Positions 14,301 through 28,360 of a stretch of DNA of 64,000 bases are shown here, piece after piece. The stretch covers positions 31,396,983 to 31,460,982 of the forward strand of contig NC_034412.1 in assembly GCF_002078875.1 (NCBI RefSeq). The letters run 5' to 3'. Within the stretch, counting starts at the first letter, position 1. The number at the start of each line of letters is the position of its first letter. Source of the stretch: Numida meleagris. Lineage: Eukaryota > Chordata > Aves > Galliformes > Numididae. The notes beneath the pieces are model-generated. The model saw only the letters and a program-made list of their open reading frames with translations. It did not search any database and had not been told where the DNA came from. A program made the position numbers and the translations under genes.

Positions 14301-17300
14301 GCCTTCTTTGAATTGTACAGTTCAAAGGTCAATGCCAGATCAAATCAATGTATTTATATTCTTTTACAAAAGATTTAAAGGCAGACTTAAGATTTCATGA
14401 GTCTGAAATTCAATAGATTTCTTACCTCTACTTATCTCTACTTAAAAGCGTCTCTTTGGTGTCTGTTCTGGGTTAGTGTAGCATTCCTCAACTCTCTTTA
14501 TCAGATATTGCTAGTTTACAGCTGTTTCTGATTTCTTTTGGCTTTTTGATAGTGGTCTATATGCTGAGTTCCTCCACACTCAGTTGGTGAGACAGACAGC
14601 AACTCAATGGGTCAAGTCCCCTTCTAGGGAATGATTTACATCTTCTAGATGTTTAGTGATGTTGAATCTTTGTTACAAATGAAATGATGCATCTCTCTGC
14701 AAATTCTTCTTCTGACTACTTCAGTTTCACATCATTCATCTGAAGACTCTTCTTGTGCCTTATTTTTTGGTGACAAAGATGGTGAGGGAGGGCACTGGTG
14801 TGACAGGTTATGTGCAGAAGGAAGATAGTGGATGGGAAGTCTGGCTCAGCTACAGTGCAGCTAGATGCTTAATGTAGCACACTACAGTGATCTGATTTGA
14901 TGGCAATCCTTGTTAGATAGAAAGCTTTCTTGATTGTCATTTTGAGTAGAGATGGCTAAAATTTTCTCTGATTGAGTGTTTTTCAGTTAGAAATTGCTGA
15001 TTCATTTAAAGTGATATGTTGTGTGGAAACATGGCAATCTCAAAAGAATTTCATTGAAAAATAAGAATGTTCCATTTTAACTTTTCAGAGTGGAGTAGTA
15101 GAATTTTCTGTTTCAGAAAACTCTTCCTTTGCAATTTTAGTAACTCTATATGAAATGCTAAGTTTAAGGCTCCTTTTCTTGAAGATATAAAAACTGAAGC
15201 TGCTATGAAACATTCTGTTTACTGGCAATGAGATTTTTGCATGTTCAGGTATTTTATTTCATCAAAAGTATCTGCTTTTTTCCCATTTAAAAATCTCACA
15301 ATTACTCTTCAAACAGAAAATAAGTTTCAATATTTTTTTTTATTCTGAGCTCTGCAATTAATCCTTGAAAATACTCTTGAAACAGATTTTTGCCTTCTAT
15401 TATTTACACAGTTTATGTTTGTCAGTGTGTCCAATGAATGAGTTTAGTTCAAGGGATGCTTTCATGACTCATTTTGTATACTTTCCCCTTTGTTTGTGAA
15501 CTACAGAATGATTTTTGGTTATTCTCAAAATATCCAAGGTTCAGCCTCTTAAATGTAACAGATTCACAGTAATTTCGCTCCAGAAGTTACTTTAAGGTTT
15601 ATTTTTATTTCCATGAGGTAAGGGCTCTCCTCATGGTAACCCTCTTGCTGAAGCCCCATTGTACTTTAACTGGCATCCTGTTCTTGGCTTTTAGAGGTGA
15701 TACACTTAGTGTGGCTGCATGTTAAAAGTATTTACTCCATAAACAGCAAAATTAGGGGCATATCTAAAGAAAACAGAAGGGAATGTTCAGCTTTTTGAGC
15801 ACAGACTAGGGGCTCAGCTATGATGCTACAGCAGAAGTCATTGCAAAGTCAGCATTTGCCAGTACTTACTGCATTCCAGACAGTAAAAGTAGCTGACTTC
15901 ATGGTGTACAGTATGTATGAACTGAAGGACAGTCTTTCCGTTGTGTGATGATCTGGAAGGGCAAGAACAGTTATTCTTTCTTTCTTGGATGAGGAAAAAG
16001 ATGTAATCTAAGCTACAGATTCTTCTCACTTCCCTCCCTTGGAATAGCATATTGCTCCAAGGACATTAGAGAGATGGGCTCCACGAGCCATGATATCAAT
16101 TGCCAGATATGCTGTGGGGGAATTGAATGCATCATTTGCTTACTTCTGGCACCTATTTGGATGCCTGGAGAGGAACTGTACCATTTTCAGTTTTCTCAGG
16201 GGAACTATAGTTCTGTTACTCTTTGAGTAGTGCAGTATAACCCTGACTTTAATGTTATGAAAACTAATAATGAAGAGACTCTCAAATTAGAAATTATGTC
16301 ATGTCAAATACAGTCACTTCTATTAATCTATGAATTTTCAAAGTGGATTCTGGTTTTGATTATAAGTACTAGATTTTTTCCATCTGTTTTTACTTCAAGC
16401 CAAGCATAGCTGGCAACAAGAAACATCCTTATCAACTACAATTTCCAATGAAGGATTTTCATTGATCTGCAAGGTAATTTTTACTTTGATTGACAGAGAA
16501 TGGCATATTTAGCCTATTCCCCAAGTGTCTCTACATAGTCTGTATAATCAGTTGTCATACTTTCTTTTACTGAATACACCAATCACAAGAATAGAATAGA
16601 TGCATTTAGCTTAAGTTTTATTTTCAAAAATGATAGTTCTTAGCCTTTCTGCTTTCTTTAAAATATCCTGCCATTTCCTGATTCTTTTTTAAACAGATAA
16701 CTGCACTATATTGTGCCATTGCTGTTTGTTCATCTCAGAAAAAATTACTTGATGGACTTTCCATTCGCCAGGTACTACTTAAAGGAAATACTTTAAAACT
16801 GTCTTTAAAACAAAGGAAATGTTAAAAATATTATTGTTCTTTCTTGTTGCAAATAATTAGAGAGAAAAGGAGTTAGCTGAAAGCATCGCTATGCCAATGT
16901 AGCCATACTGAAATAATACTAAGTGTTGTATGAGATTCTACAAGATACTTTGTGTAATTTTGGACTATGATAATGTGGCCTATGGTTTTGTATGTGTTTA
17001 GAACAGGTTCTAGCGCTAAGCTTCCAGACCCTCCGTAATGATTGCACTTTAATTTCTATTAAGAAGTGTGAATTTTCAATCTATTGTGTTTGTCATAATA
17101 ATTATTAGTAGATTATTTATAAAATAAGTTTTTGTTGCTGTTGTTTATGATGACTTGGATGCATGAGGCTTAGTCACGCAGTCTACTGCTGTAAGTCACA
17201 TTTGCTTTGAGTTTGAATATCAAACAAAACACAGTGCAGGTGTTTTTGCTTGTTTGTTTGCTGTGGTTTTTTAACAGTTTGAACCTAAGAAAATATCCCA

Positions 17301-17730
17301 ATATCAAATAATTAAACTGCAAAGATAATGTCTTCTAAAGTGGCATTTATGATCTTATCCTTTTATCACTTTCAAAAATATTTTGCCACTATCTTTTGCT
17401 GCATGGTTATAACCCACACAATGAAACTAAATTAGGAAATTAGTGAGGCCACTCCCCTTCAATTTGATCTGCAGTGTGTCAAATTTATAGTGAATATTGC
17501 TTCACAGGCAAGCAACTCAGCTAATGATCCTCAATTCAACATACATGGGAATTATAAGACAAAATTTTAATTAATTTATTAAATGTACTAATACAATGAA
17601 GTCCTGGAAGTTAATAAATGAAATGTGTTTAAATAATTATGTTTATTTTTATATATTTTGTATTGTTTCAGTGTGAATTAACAATGTAGCATGTCATTCA
17701 TTATCATGGATATTGTTCTTTTAGTGTGCA
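1371..17730. other. Long non-coding stretch, mostly unassigned
   Basis: About 16 kb of AT-rich DNA with no recognisable gene. It contains a poly-A/GAAA-rich tract near 2349-2390, an AAAC repeat at 6357-6374, an A-run near 12580-12596, a GC-richer block with a polyadenylation-like AATAAA at about 9820-10010, and a homeodomain-motif-rich block at about 3600-3900 that may be a conserved non-coding element. Open frames here are short; the longest (11900-12253, minus, 117 codons) has no recognisable motif and is within what chance would give in this much sequence. Confidence 0.5.
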
Positions 17731-18377
17731 CTTGCAGCCCGGAAGGCCAGTGGTATCTTGATTTCAATCAGAAGAGGGGTGCCCAGCATGGAGAAGGAGG
17801 TGATTGTTCCCCTCTGTTCTGCCCTTGTGAGGCCCCATCTGGCGTACTGTGTCCAAGCCCAGGGCCCCCAACACAGTAAAGATGTGGAGCTTTTGGAGAG
17901 GGTCCAGAAGAGGGCTACAGAGATGATCCAAGGGCTGGAGCACCTCTCTTATGAAGATAGGCTGAAGGAATTGGGCTTGTTCAGCCTGGAAAAGAGAAGA
18001 CTGCAAGGAGACTTCATTGTGGCCTTCTGATATTTAAAGGGAGATTATAAACATGAGGGAAATCAACTTTTTACATGGGTAGGTAGTGACAGGACAAAGG
18101 GGAAGGGTTTTAAGCTAAAAGAAGGGAGATTTAGATTAGATGTCAGGGGATGTTTTTTACTGAGAGAGTGGTGAAGTACTGGAACAGGCTGCCCAGAGAG
18201 GCTGTAGATGCCCCATCCCTGGAGACGTTCATAGCCAGGTTGGGTGGGGCCCTGGAAAATCTGATCTAATACTTGATCTTGCGGCTGGCAAGTCTGCCTG
18301 TGGCAGGGGGGTTGGAACTTGATGAACCTTGAGGTCCCTTCCAACCCAAGCCACTCTATGATTCTATGATTCTATGA
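17731..18377 (+). mobile_element. CR1 LINE 3' end, plus strand
   Basis: A 5'-truncated CR1 copy in forward orientation. It carries the C-terminal part of the ORF2 reverse transcriptase region, where translations show the family phrases around '[15 protein letters not shown]' and '[20 protein letters not shown]' on the plus strand (17815-17960). The CR1 3' untranslated region follows, ending in the typical 'GGTCCCTTCCAACC' sequence and three ATTCTATG-like repeats at about 18352-18377. Several frame breaks make it non-functional. It is the best-preserved CR1 tail in the window. Confidence 0.92.
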
Positions 18378-21300
18378 AATTAATTATTTGAGTTGGAGGC
18401 TAAGTACAAGTCAGATATTCGTGGACAGAAGTAACTGCTTCACTATAATTAATACTTAGAAATGCTGATCTCAAAATATATTTTACAGTGATATTAGGAA
18501 GGAATGAATTAAATAAAATTGACTAACAATAACATTGCGTAAATTTATTTTAAATACCAGGGCATATTTTTGAATAGAGACAACTAATGATGCATCTAAA
18601 TTGCTATATCAAGAGTAAAATGTTTTCCTTGCATCAAGGTATTTCTCATTTATTTGATAGGAAACCTCGTATTATGTCAAATATTAACATCAAATACATA
18701 CAGTAATTAAGGTCTGTACTGTGAATATGCAATCTTTTCTTTGACAGGAATTTACTGAATAACCTTAATATTCATCTTGTATTGAATCGCTGTAAGTTTG
18801 AATGGTCCTGCCAGGCTAAAAAGTCCTCTATATGGTCTTCTTGGTGTGCTGGAGATACCTTACTAGAGCAGAAAGACGTGGAATCAGTTACAGGGAAGTA
18901 GAAGATATTGATCTATCTGGAATACAGGCAGATCTGATTAGGTTTTACTTATTTTCCCTACTCTGGACATCTTTTTACCAATAGAAGAAACTTCTTCAGA
19001 TTGTGCTGTATTTGTTCCTGTTTTTTGATCAGATATAGGAGAAGGAAGAACCTTCATAACTGATACTGAAGGGTTAGAAATGGCATTACGTACCAAATTC
19101 TGTACACACATATGCATAAGCATATGAAGAGCTTTTGAAGGTTATTAGTTCAGCTGAATGAACCAATTGCATGCAGAAATTCTTTGTGTTAGCTTATTGC
19201 CCATGACACAAGTCGATGAACTTCAGGGCAATTATCAGCTTCCTTATCTATACTTCATACATCCTTATTGTAAAGCACAAAGAAAATAATTTGGTTACAC
19301 TGGAAGCGGAGAATGAGGGTGGGAAGAGGTTGTGGGTGGGGTACCTTCCCCACAACAGCCTTCATGATGAGCTTTCGATAGAAAGCAAGGAGGGTCTTTT
19401 CCTTGTTTAAAAGGAAAAGAGAAAAAAATCTAGGAGTGAAAGGTCGCTGGATACTTTGATACAATCAAAGTTCTATCACTTTGGGTTGGGCCACTTCTCC
19501 CTTTCTTAAGACTTTAATTGAAGAGCTATTAAAGCCTGAATTATGTTAAAATTTGAGTACTCCTTCTGCACATGATATGGAGTAAATAATATGCTGGTCA
19601 GTGATTTTATAGGCATTGTTTTGTCATTTATTAGTGGTGTTTGTTCAGGCTTTTGGATTGATTCTCTATGATGCTTTAGATACTTCTTCATAGAATTTCT
19701 GTTGGAGAACACAATCTTCAGAGTCTGTGCAATCCCATTTTTTGAGGCCAAAATATTACTACCATAGAATATTGGGGTGATTAAAGTTAGATATGTATTT
19801 TAATACCTTGTGAATCAGGATCTGTACAGAAAGAATTGGACAGCTGAACTGTATGAACTTGGTATGATTTAAAGATTCTTCAGTTGCAATAAGTATTTTC
19901 TTTTTAGCAGATGACTTTCCTCACCAATAGATCTGAATTTGTCTGTAAACTGGTATGGATGGTCTTGTTTTGAAAGTTCAGCTAATAATAAACATCTGTT
20001 CATGCCCCAGTGCATTTTCCAGAACTTTACTGTTCTTTCTGAGGACTCCTCAGTTGGTTGATCTTATGCCATAAATTAATAATTGCAGGCATTCATGCTT
20101 GTACCACAGTCACTGTGAATAATTAATAGTGCTTACAAGTTCTGATGATTTATTATCTGGGCAGGCAAATACACAGAATGCCATGTATTTTTTTTTTAGG
20201 CAAAAATTTATTTTAAGACTGAAATTTATCTGGATCTTCAAAATAATAAATTCAGTACAGAAATATCTTAACAAAGCATTATTTGTCTTTCTCTTAGTCA
20301 AGTGTGCTATGATATTGTAAAAGCATTGTCATACCAGTAACAGAAGTCATTTTAAATAAACACTATGATAATAATATCATCTTATACCAAGTTCCCTTGT
20401 ATACTAACTTCAGAATGTAATTAGACATTTGGGGGTTCCTCTTGGTTTCTCTTATCTGCAAAACTATATGTTCAGATACAATTGCCCTGCAATTATGCTT
20501 CCACTCTTAATACAATAACCACCGATTCTTTGGAACCCACCAAAACTACCATTATTAATGTTTGTCTTTTTCATTAGCAGTTTAAACACTATCTCGAGCT
20601 GTTAAACAGAGCTGACTATTCAATAATACCCAACAAAAATGATATTATTTTGAGAAAATAAAGTATTGCTTAGTGGTGTTAGGATTGCCCTGAGCAGCAT
20701 CTCTCACAACTTCTTTATGCATAGTCTGTGCCAGATCCCACTGCAGTGGCTAGTTTTTTATCTATGGGAATGGCCTCCCTATCTTTTCTTTTTTTTTTAA
20801 TATGTGCCTCGCACATAAATGTTTCTGGATGTGAAGGAGAGTAGTTTTCTGGGCATTGTTTTCTTGAATGTGACATTCTGATGTTATACAGAAAAACTGA
20901 GGTTATTTTATCTGCTTGCTATATCTAAGAATGTCCGTTTTGTCTCATAGGTTTCCTGAGATGAAATGAATTTAAATTTTCCACTCTCTGATTTTATTTT
21001 TTTTTTATTCCCACAGACTTGTCCAGGGTTCTACAAGCAACAGTTTAAGACATTATCAAAAGTACCACAATGTAAAAATACGCTGGTTGAAGCCCAAACA
21101 TTATTTATACAGTTATGCTTCTGTTCTTTACCTGATGGAAAAAGCTAATGATGTTAACTTTAAGATAGAAAATTTCCTGGTTAAAAATGATATTATAGTT
21201 TTGGAGGAAGAATTACTGTTTTCTCTCCCAGCATTTCTACTTGAAAATTGTTATAGCAATAAGTATTTCCCATATCTACCAGCCATCATGATTCTGATAC

Positions 21301-24002
21301 TGTGAATATTCTGAAGACAAAATATTTTTACATTATATTTATTTCAAAAGTGTAGTACAAATTGAAGCTTGAAAAATGTCTTCCTAATGCTGATTTCATT
21401 TCTTTAATTCAGATTTGTTTATTAATGTTATATTTGTAGTGCAATTTTTTTTTAAAACTCTACCACTTTCCAAAGCAAACAAACCAATAGTGAGGAGGAG
21501 AGCTTGATGTTTTCAGCCCTGATTTCTCAGAGAGGCAGAAAATAAGTAAGTAAATACATAAATAAATAAATAAAAGGCAGTTTCCGTTATCAGGATGGTG
21601 CTAGCTTTGATGAAGAAACAGAGTTGACTTAAAAGTGATTAAAACAGATTTTGAAAGCAAACAATCTAAAGAAAAGCTAAATGTGTTCTTCTCACTAGGT
21701 GACCAGGTTCACTTTGCAAAAATACTTTTTAGCACAAGGAAAGTGCAGAGAAACTGTGTTAGTATTTTAATTAAAGCCTTATCACTTATCTAGGAAAAAG
21801 TATCTTATGCTTGAAAGATGATTTCATGATCTGAAGATACATCCAGGTTAAAAGTAATCTAAATCAACAGAATAGATGTTTTGCTTATGTTTACAGGCTT
21901 GATGCTTGGCTTAATCAGCTGACAAAAGATCAACGTTAATAAGCAAGTTTTTGACAGGAAACTGTATAGCGAGTTATTGAATGCAAGTCAAGACTTGGTT
22001 TATAGAAAAACAATGAAGAATAAGAATTATTTAAAAATGGAATTAATAAACCTCCACCGCAACAAGTAATTAAAAACTGAAGAGTATGAAAGTGTCACCC
22101 TGTGACCCAGTTCTCATGAATTGTTTTAGTAAAATTTTTAGGAACCAGTAGCTATTTTTAGAATAGCACATGACTAAAAGGTTAAAAAAAAAAAAAAAAA
22201 GTATTTGCTTCAAATCTTTTTTTACAAAGATTTTACCAAGGAACTTCAAGGTTGATCATGTTTCTATAACAGCCGTGATTAGAGTGTGGACACACATTTG
22301 AAGATGAAGTTGCTAGGACTAGGTGCTGAGATATGATGTTGATTGGCATTCTATATATGTCACAGGTGAATAGGCAGAGAGATTAGGGAGGATCAGGGAT
22401 TATCTGCAATAGCGAATAAATCTGTCAGTCTTGTCACACAGCTATTGCTCTCAGCTGTTGTTCCTCAGAAACCCAAAAGAGACAACGCGTGCAGAACTGA
22501 TGGTACCAGATAATTCATTCTCAATACCTTCAGTGGAAATTAAAGAAAAAAATAAAGATTTTTATAATGCACATAAAGTATACTTGTTAATGCAGAGCTG
22601 TAAAAATACAGTACTCGAAAAGAATGAGTTCAAGGAAAATGTTTACTGAAGTAAATTTACTTAGTGATCATCACAAAGTAAAGAGGTTGCTTATGTTTAT
22701 GAACTGAACAAAGGATCTCAATTTGAGCAGATCAAAACTAATCAGATCAATGAGGCAGTCTGAGAATTGCATATTGAGTTGAATCAGCTGCTGAAGTCAG
22801 CATCTGGGTATGGTGTAGAATAAGAGCTACATGCTTCAGCAGAAGTCTCTCCAAAATCTCATGTAGTCAGCTTCTTTCAAGAGAAGAGTCTGTATCTACA
22901 ATCCAGAGAGAGGGAAAGGAATTAGCTCAGTTGTTGATAATATACTGCACCACTTGTATGGCCATCTAGAATAGATAGCGGGTCATATTTTGTCATTGAG
23001 AGTGGAAAATAACCTTTATCTGGTCATTAATTGGTGTTTCAATGCTTGACAGAGTAGATAAGGCTCCTATATGTGGCTAGGTTGAACTAAGCCTTTATTA
23101 GAAAATCATCTGATATGCTATTTTTTATTGATGTAAAATAACTCTCATTATATGATAGTGACAATTTTTCTCTTGTACAAGTGATGAATTTAAGTATCTG
23201 TCAGATGTAAGAAACTGTTTCTGAAGATTGTCCTCATTAGAGAATTTTGCCATCTGCATTTCATTGCACCAAAAAGATTATATGACATGTCCTTTTGGTC
23301 AAAATGTGCAGACTGTGAGCATTCTGGTTATATGTAGCAAGTATACAATGCAAGGAAAAGAAAAACAAACTTATTCTGGTGTTAACCTACTTCCTAACTT
23401 CTTAGATTAATCTGAAGGGAACACAATAGCTACAAACTATTCTATTCCTGTTCAGGTAGAATGTGATGCTTCAGGGAGGTTTGGTATCCCACTGCTTATG
23501 CCCCTTCAAAAATAGCCTGGTAGACAGGTGAGGGAACTGAGCTCTTTATTATCCTGTTGAAATATATGTAATGAAATGTAACGCAGTACTGAGACCGTGC
23601 AGATCATTGCTGCTGTCATCTGAATTACCAGTTTTACTCAAAGCTTTTAAGCTTTTCATCCCAGTACTCTAAATGGATCTTCCCTGCAAATGAGTATCAA
23701 ATGGTGCTTAAGATACTGGATTTATCATACCAGTTTGAGATTATCCCTCAGGTGTTGCTTTTTTTGCCTCAGTCAGGGTGAATTTGCCATAAGAGCTAAG
23801 TAAAGGCTTAAGATTGAGTGACAACGTGAATAGGAATAATTTTTGCAGACAACCCTTCCCTGTCAACCACATTTGTTATCTATGTCAAGGTAATCTCTGC
23901 AAAATACATCTCTCATAAAATGTTCAAATTGTCTGGTTGACATTTTAAGACACCATCCATGCACAAGACACAGTCTTCACCATATCATTCTCCACTGGGA
24001 AC
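18378..24002. other. Non-coding stretch, unassigned
   Basis: AT-rich sequence without recognisable genes or dated repeats. Simple-sequence features include an AAAT/AAGT-rich tract at about 21540-21575 and an 18-base A-run at about 22183-22200. Open frames are all under 85 codons and show no known motif. Confidence 0.5.
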
Positions 24003-24353
24003 CTGATGAGGTTTAACAAGAGCAAGTGTAGAGTCTTGCACATGGGGAGGAATAACCACATGCACCAGTGCAGGTTTCGGGATGACCTGCTGGAGAGGAG
24101 CTCTGAGGAGAAGGACCTGCAGGTCTTGGTGGACAACAGGTTGGCCATGAGCCAGCAGTGTGGCCTAGAAGCCCTTGTGGCCAAGAAGGCCTACAGTATC
24201 CTGGGGTGTGTTAAAAACAACATGGCCAGCAAGTCAAGAGAGGTGATCCTCCCCCTCTACTCTTCCCTAGTGAGGCCACATTTAGAATACGGTTTCCAGT
24301 TCTGGGCTCTCCAGTTCAAAAAAGACAGGGATCTCCTAGGAGTCCAACAACGA
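24003..24353 (+). mobile_element. Internal CR1 LINE ORF2 fragment
   Basis: A plus-strand frame of 116 codons (24006-24356) reads through the C-terminal third of CR1 ORF2, with recognisable family phrases near 'MRFNKSKCRVLHMGRNNH' and 'VILPLYSSLVRPHLEYGFQF'. The copy is truncated at both ends and lacks the 3' tail, stopping at a point corresponding to the 'VQRR' region. It is a transposon fragment, not a host gene, despite its open frame. Confidence 0.9.
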
Positions 24354-26685
24354 TGAGTTAATGAGTTATCAGATTAAAATTGATGTGGGAAATACAGTTC
24401 TTCAAATATTAAAACCAAATTTTGCCTAAATTAATACAAATTGCAGAGCAAAAAAGAATGAGGCAGGTTACTGTATTTCTACAAAAATATAGCACTTGGA
24501 AAGACTAATTACCTGAGAGAGATATTTCTAGGATTCTGTGCATGAATCCTTCAAAATAAGCACTTCCTCCTTTAGGATCTTTTAAAAAAAAATCCAGTTA
24601 CAGATGCAAACTCTGTTCCTCTGACAAAGCTCTGTACAAAACCTTGTAACTTCCCCCTCTTAGTTGGATGGCTTTAAATCCATTTCTTTGACTGAACAAA
24701 ATCCTACAAAAAATTTCAGTCTGTTTCTGCATGTTCAAAGAAGCCTTTGTTAAGACAGAATGTCATAAATGAGCCTTGTCTTAGAAGCTCTGAATATGAT
24801 TTAAGCCTCTCTTTAGGCTGTATTTTTCTCTAATGGAATTTCATATTATGTTGGGTTAACTGGGATGGATCACACTTGACAGTACTCACCTTGCCAGTTC
24901 TGCTTGATTATGAAATCTGGTTTGCTGTGTGAAAGCAGTATTCTATCATGAAATTATTATACTATTATGACTTTATTTGTGAAATCATAAACTACTAGCA
25001 AAAATGTCAGGGGCTTTGCAGAATAAAGAAATATATTTCATTTGCAAAAGCATTTTAAAAGACAGTGCTTTAATATTTAATGAACAATATATATTTTTTA
25101 AACAAGAAAACAATGTAGCTACATTCTTTGGGGTATATACTTACATTTACTTAGCCAAACTCTATCCTAAGGAAGAAAGAAATCATTCTATTTGGTGGAA
25201 AAAAAGTCTAGTAGCTTCCACACAATTGGTTCATTCAGCACAGGTTAACCTTTTTTAGCAAGATGTATTATTTTTTCAGATGCTGAGAGTATTGTATTTA
25301 TGTCATAAGCCACGTTACTTTACCGATTACCTTATAGAGTAGTGGAATGTATTTCCCTAAGCTGTTGAAGAAAAGCTTCTCAGCAAGGTATCCAAATGGA
25401 AAAAATGTATTCAGTACTATGACCACAATGGAGTCAATGGGCATGATACTGCAGTGTGAACCACAACTCATCTGTTTCCTTAAGCCTTTAAAGCAGGCAG
25501 ATCTTCAGAGGTAAGTCAATTTCATGTGAAATGCACTAAAGTCTAGTTCTCAAGTTTTAAATGCAAAGGCATGATGTTTGTGGCACCAGTTCTCAAGACT
25601 GCTGCAGAGGCTGCAGACAGCTGTACTGCATTTCCCTAGGTATTTTCAGTGGCAGAGGGCTGCTTTCTGGCTTTGGTGCTCTTTTGCCATGGACTTGTGG
25701 AGAGAGAAGGAAGGTATACTTGTTACAGCTAAACCAAATTATATTAGCATAAAGATGCCTTTTTAAGTTGTCTCAGATACCGTAGTGTGTTCCCTGAGAT
25801 GCTGAAAACACAGCAATAGCTCTGTGCAAATTTATGGATTTTTGAAGAAAAACTTGTAGATAGAGAAAAGATGTGGAGTGACTTCAGAAACTTGATGTGC
25901 TGAGGGTTGGCATCTTTGCTTGCTCTGCATTTGCATGTATTGTAACCTTCAGTGGAGGTTAGTGCTCTTGTTAACAGTTGGAATCCCTTTACAGAAAAAC
26001 AAAAAATTCTGCTCAGAGTTCTCCTTCCTTTCTCAGGCTCACTGCTGCTCTAGAGGGTCAAGTTCAGCTCTTACCTTCATCTCAGTTTAGCTTTCTATTA
26101 TCCAGCAAATGGCATTCCATACTTGTGACTCTTTAATGTAGAATCCTATCTCTTTTGTAGGCTTTTCTGTTCACTGCAGTGTCATCACTGGTGTCTGCAG
26201 AGCTTTTGGGCTAACACAAATTTCAGATTGCAGCGCAGTACCTGGCATTCAGTGCTTGGCGTTCTGAGGAGGCAACATCTCAAACTGGTTTTTGCTGTTT
26301 ATTTTACATTTGGATAGAAGATTGTCCTTGAAGAAGCGTGGCCACTTGCATCAATACACATTCATGTCCAGGTGAATGATTTTCCACTCACATCCTAACA
26401 TTTGTGACAGAAGGCTTGCTTGACCATCTTGTATGTATTGGTTTATTTGGAAATAAGTTAGAGTTTTAGCAGACAAGGAGAGAAAATATTTTTAAAATAC
26501 TTTTTAAAGGACAACTTTAGAGGGGGAAGACAGAAAGAGTAAGGGCTGTTCTTCCAGAGGCACAGCAGAGGCTGGAGGGGCTTCCTGTGGGCAGCTGCTG
26601 TCCTCCATTTCTGTTTTCATGGATGGATGGATAGCTTGCACTCTAGCATACTGACATGCAGTAGTAACCAAACATCACACAAATG
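24354..26685. other. Non-coding stretch, unassigned
   Basis: No gene or repeat family recognised. The frames at about 25561-25766 are short and unsupported by splice or domain evidence. Confidence 0.5.
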
Positions 26686-26982
26686 GGAGGGATTTTTTTA
26701 TAAGGGTGTGTAGCAACAGGACGAGGAAACAGTTTTAAACTGGAAGAGGGCAGATTTAGACTATATATTAGGAAGAAATTCTTTACTGTGAGGGTGGTGA
26801 GACACTGGAACAGGTTGCCCAGCGAGGCTGTGGATGCCCCCTTCCTGGAAGCATTCAAGGCCAGGCTGGATGGGGCTTTGAGCAAACTAGTCTAGTGGCA
26901 GGTGTCCCTGCCTACAGCAGGAGGGGGTGGAACTAGATGATCTGAAAAGTCCCTGCCAACCCAAACCATTCTAAGATTCTAC
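26686..26982 (+). mobile_element. CR1 LINE 3' UTR fragment, plus strand
   Basis: About 300 bases matching the terminal part of CR1. It has the stretch around 'ACACTGGAACAGGTTGCCCA', then the 'GATGGGGC' segment, then 'CCCTGCCAACCCAAACC' and a decayed ATTCTAAGATTCTA end. No coding potential of its own. The orientation is the same as the copy at 17731-18377. Confidence 0.9.
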
Positions 26983-28234
26983 AAAATCTGCAGATACATC
27001 TGCACAACTCTCCCAGCACTTCAAGCCTGCTATAAGCCAGCACCAATCCAGAAGCCATGTAAATGTGGCAGCATACTCCTGATTCACAGAAAATATACTC
27101 TGCATTTACTGACCAAAAGAGGGGCCTACTGGTCTTTCTTAAAAGATAATATACTCTGATTTTTCTTTCCAACGAATGTGTTGTTATACTTGAGAAAAAG
27201 AAACGCTAGTTATTTTTCGTAAGTCACATCACAAAAGCAGTTGCTAACAGTGACTCTCCTGCTGCTTTCATTAAGCGAAGACAAACGTAGTATGAACACT
27301 GCCATGCTGGGGCTCAGCAGCACCATTCTGGAAAACACACAAGTCCTACTTTAATCTCTGCTGTTCTAGTGTCATTTATTTCATTTAATCAAATAGTAGA
27401 ACTCTGGATACATAGCACTACTCACTGCTATTATATTTGGCAAAATGCTATTACAACCTGTTCTGAATGTTTTAAGCAGTTAAGCGCACAAAGGGTATGT
27501 GAGAGGGCATATACTTAAATGGGTACATAGATTAGATTAGAAAAGAATATAGCTGTACAGATTTTGGAATGCTTGTTAAAATTCCTATTTTTCTCTTAAT
27601 TAAAGGCTTCCAGTGCCAGTTGCGTACTTATTTTTAGATTAAAGTGCTCCTGTGACTGGCACCTCTCCATGAACAAATAAATACATGTAATGTTCACATG
27701 TAAGTATATATTTATACACCATTCGTATATATAAAGATATATATAATAAACTCTGATTATTCTTTTCCTAATATTCTGCCATCAAATACTAATCTACTAG
27801 AAAGTAGTTTTATAGGATATTTCTGCTCATAAATTGCCTTCTCTTGTAACATACACAAGTAGTCTGACGAGAGTTTCTCTATAAAGGTATAAAGCTGCAA
27901 ATATTTTAGCTAAGAATTTTGTTTCAGATATTTCAGAATTACATTGCACATTAAACATTTTTGAAATGTACATAATTTGTTTGTATATCACAATTATAAG
28001 TAACTTTATTTTTCTCTTTCTTTCCCCTTGCAGAATACAGAAGAATAAAGTGAGTGTATTACAATAACAAGCTGCTACATTATACACGAACATTGTAGGC
28101 TTCTTTCCAGACACGTCCGTGCAAGTACGATAGCCATGGATCTGGTTTATGTTTAGCAAACATACTAAGACATCTAGTCTTTTCTGCAATATATGTGACT
28201 TGTGTTTCATATTCAAAAGAACAGAAAAATGTTC
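26983..28234. other. Non-coding flank left of the provirus
   Basis: AT-rich, with a TATA-rich low-complexity stretch at about 27700-27750. A 146-codon minus-strand frame (27827-28267) begins inside the proviral LTR and runs into the flank. It crosses an insertion boundary and has no motif, so it is not regarded as a gene. Confidence 0.5.
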
Positions 28235-28331
28235 AGTTGCTGTTGGGGATCGCCCCGGTATCCCCAAAGCGTTGCCCTATCGGTACTCGCGTGGGGAACG
28301 CACGATCAACTCAATATGAGATGCATCCAAT

Positions 28332-28337
28332 TTTATT
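28332..28337 (-). promoter_or_regulatory. LTR polyadenylation signal AATAAA (3' LTR)
   Basis: TTTATT on the plus strand reads AATAAA on the proviral strand, just downstream of the TATA element. It is the expected 3' end signal for the proviral transcript; the same hexamer lies at 35371-35376 in the 5' LTR. Confidence 0.8.
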
Positions 28338-28352
28338 GTAGCAACACACCAT

Positions 28353-28360
28353 CTTATATA
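28353..28360 (-). promoter_or_regulatory. LTR TATA box (3' LTR)
   Basis: TATATAAG on the minus strand, conserved unchanged in the 5' LTR at 35392-35399. With normal TATA spacing, transcription would start around 28325-28330 (35364-35369 in the 5' LTR). Confidence 0.75.

Noticed and set aside
17758..18344. Overlapping plus and minus frames of 80-93 codons
   Set aside because: They are CR1 LINE coding remnants and antisense shadows, not host genes.
27827..28267. 146-codon minus-strand open frame at the left provirus boundary
   Set aside because: It starts inside the LTR and crosses the insertion junction into flanking DNA, has no motif, and is of a length expected by chance here.
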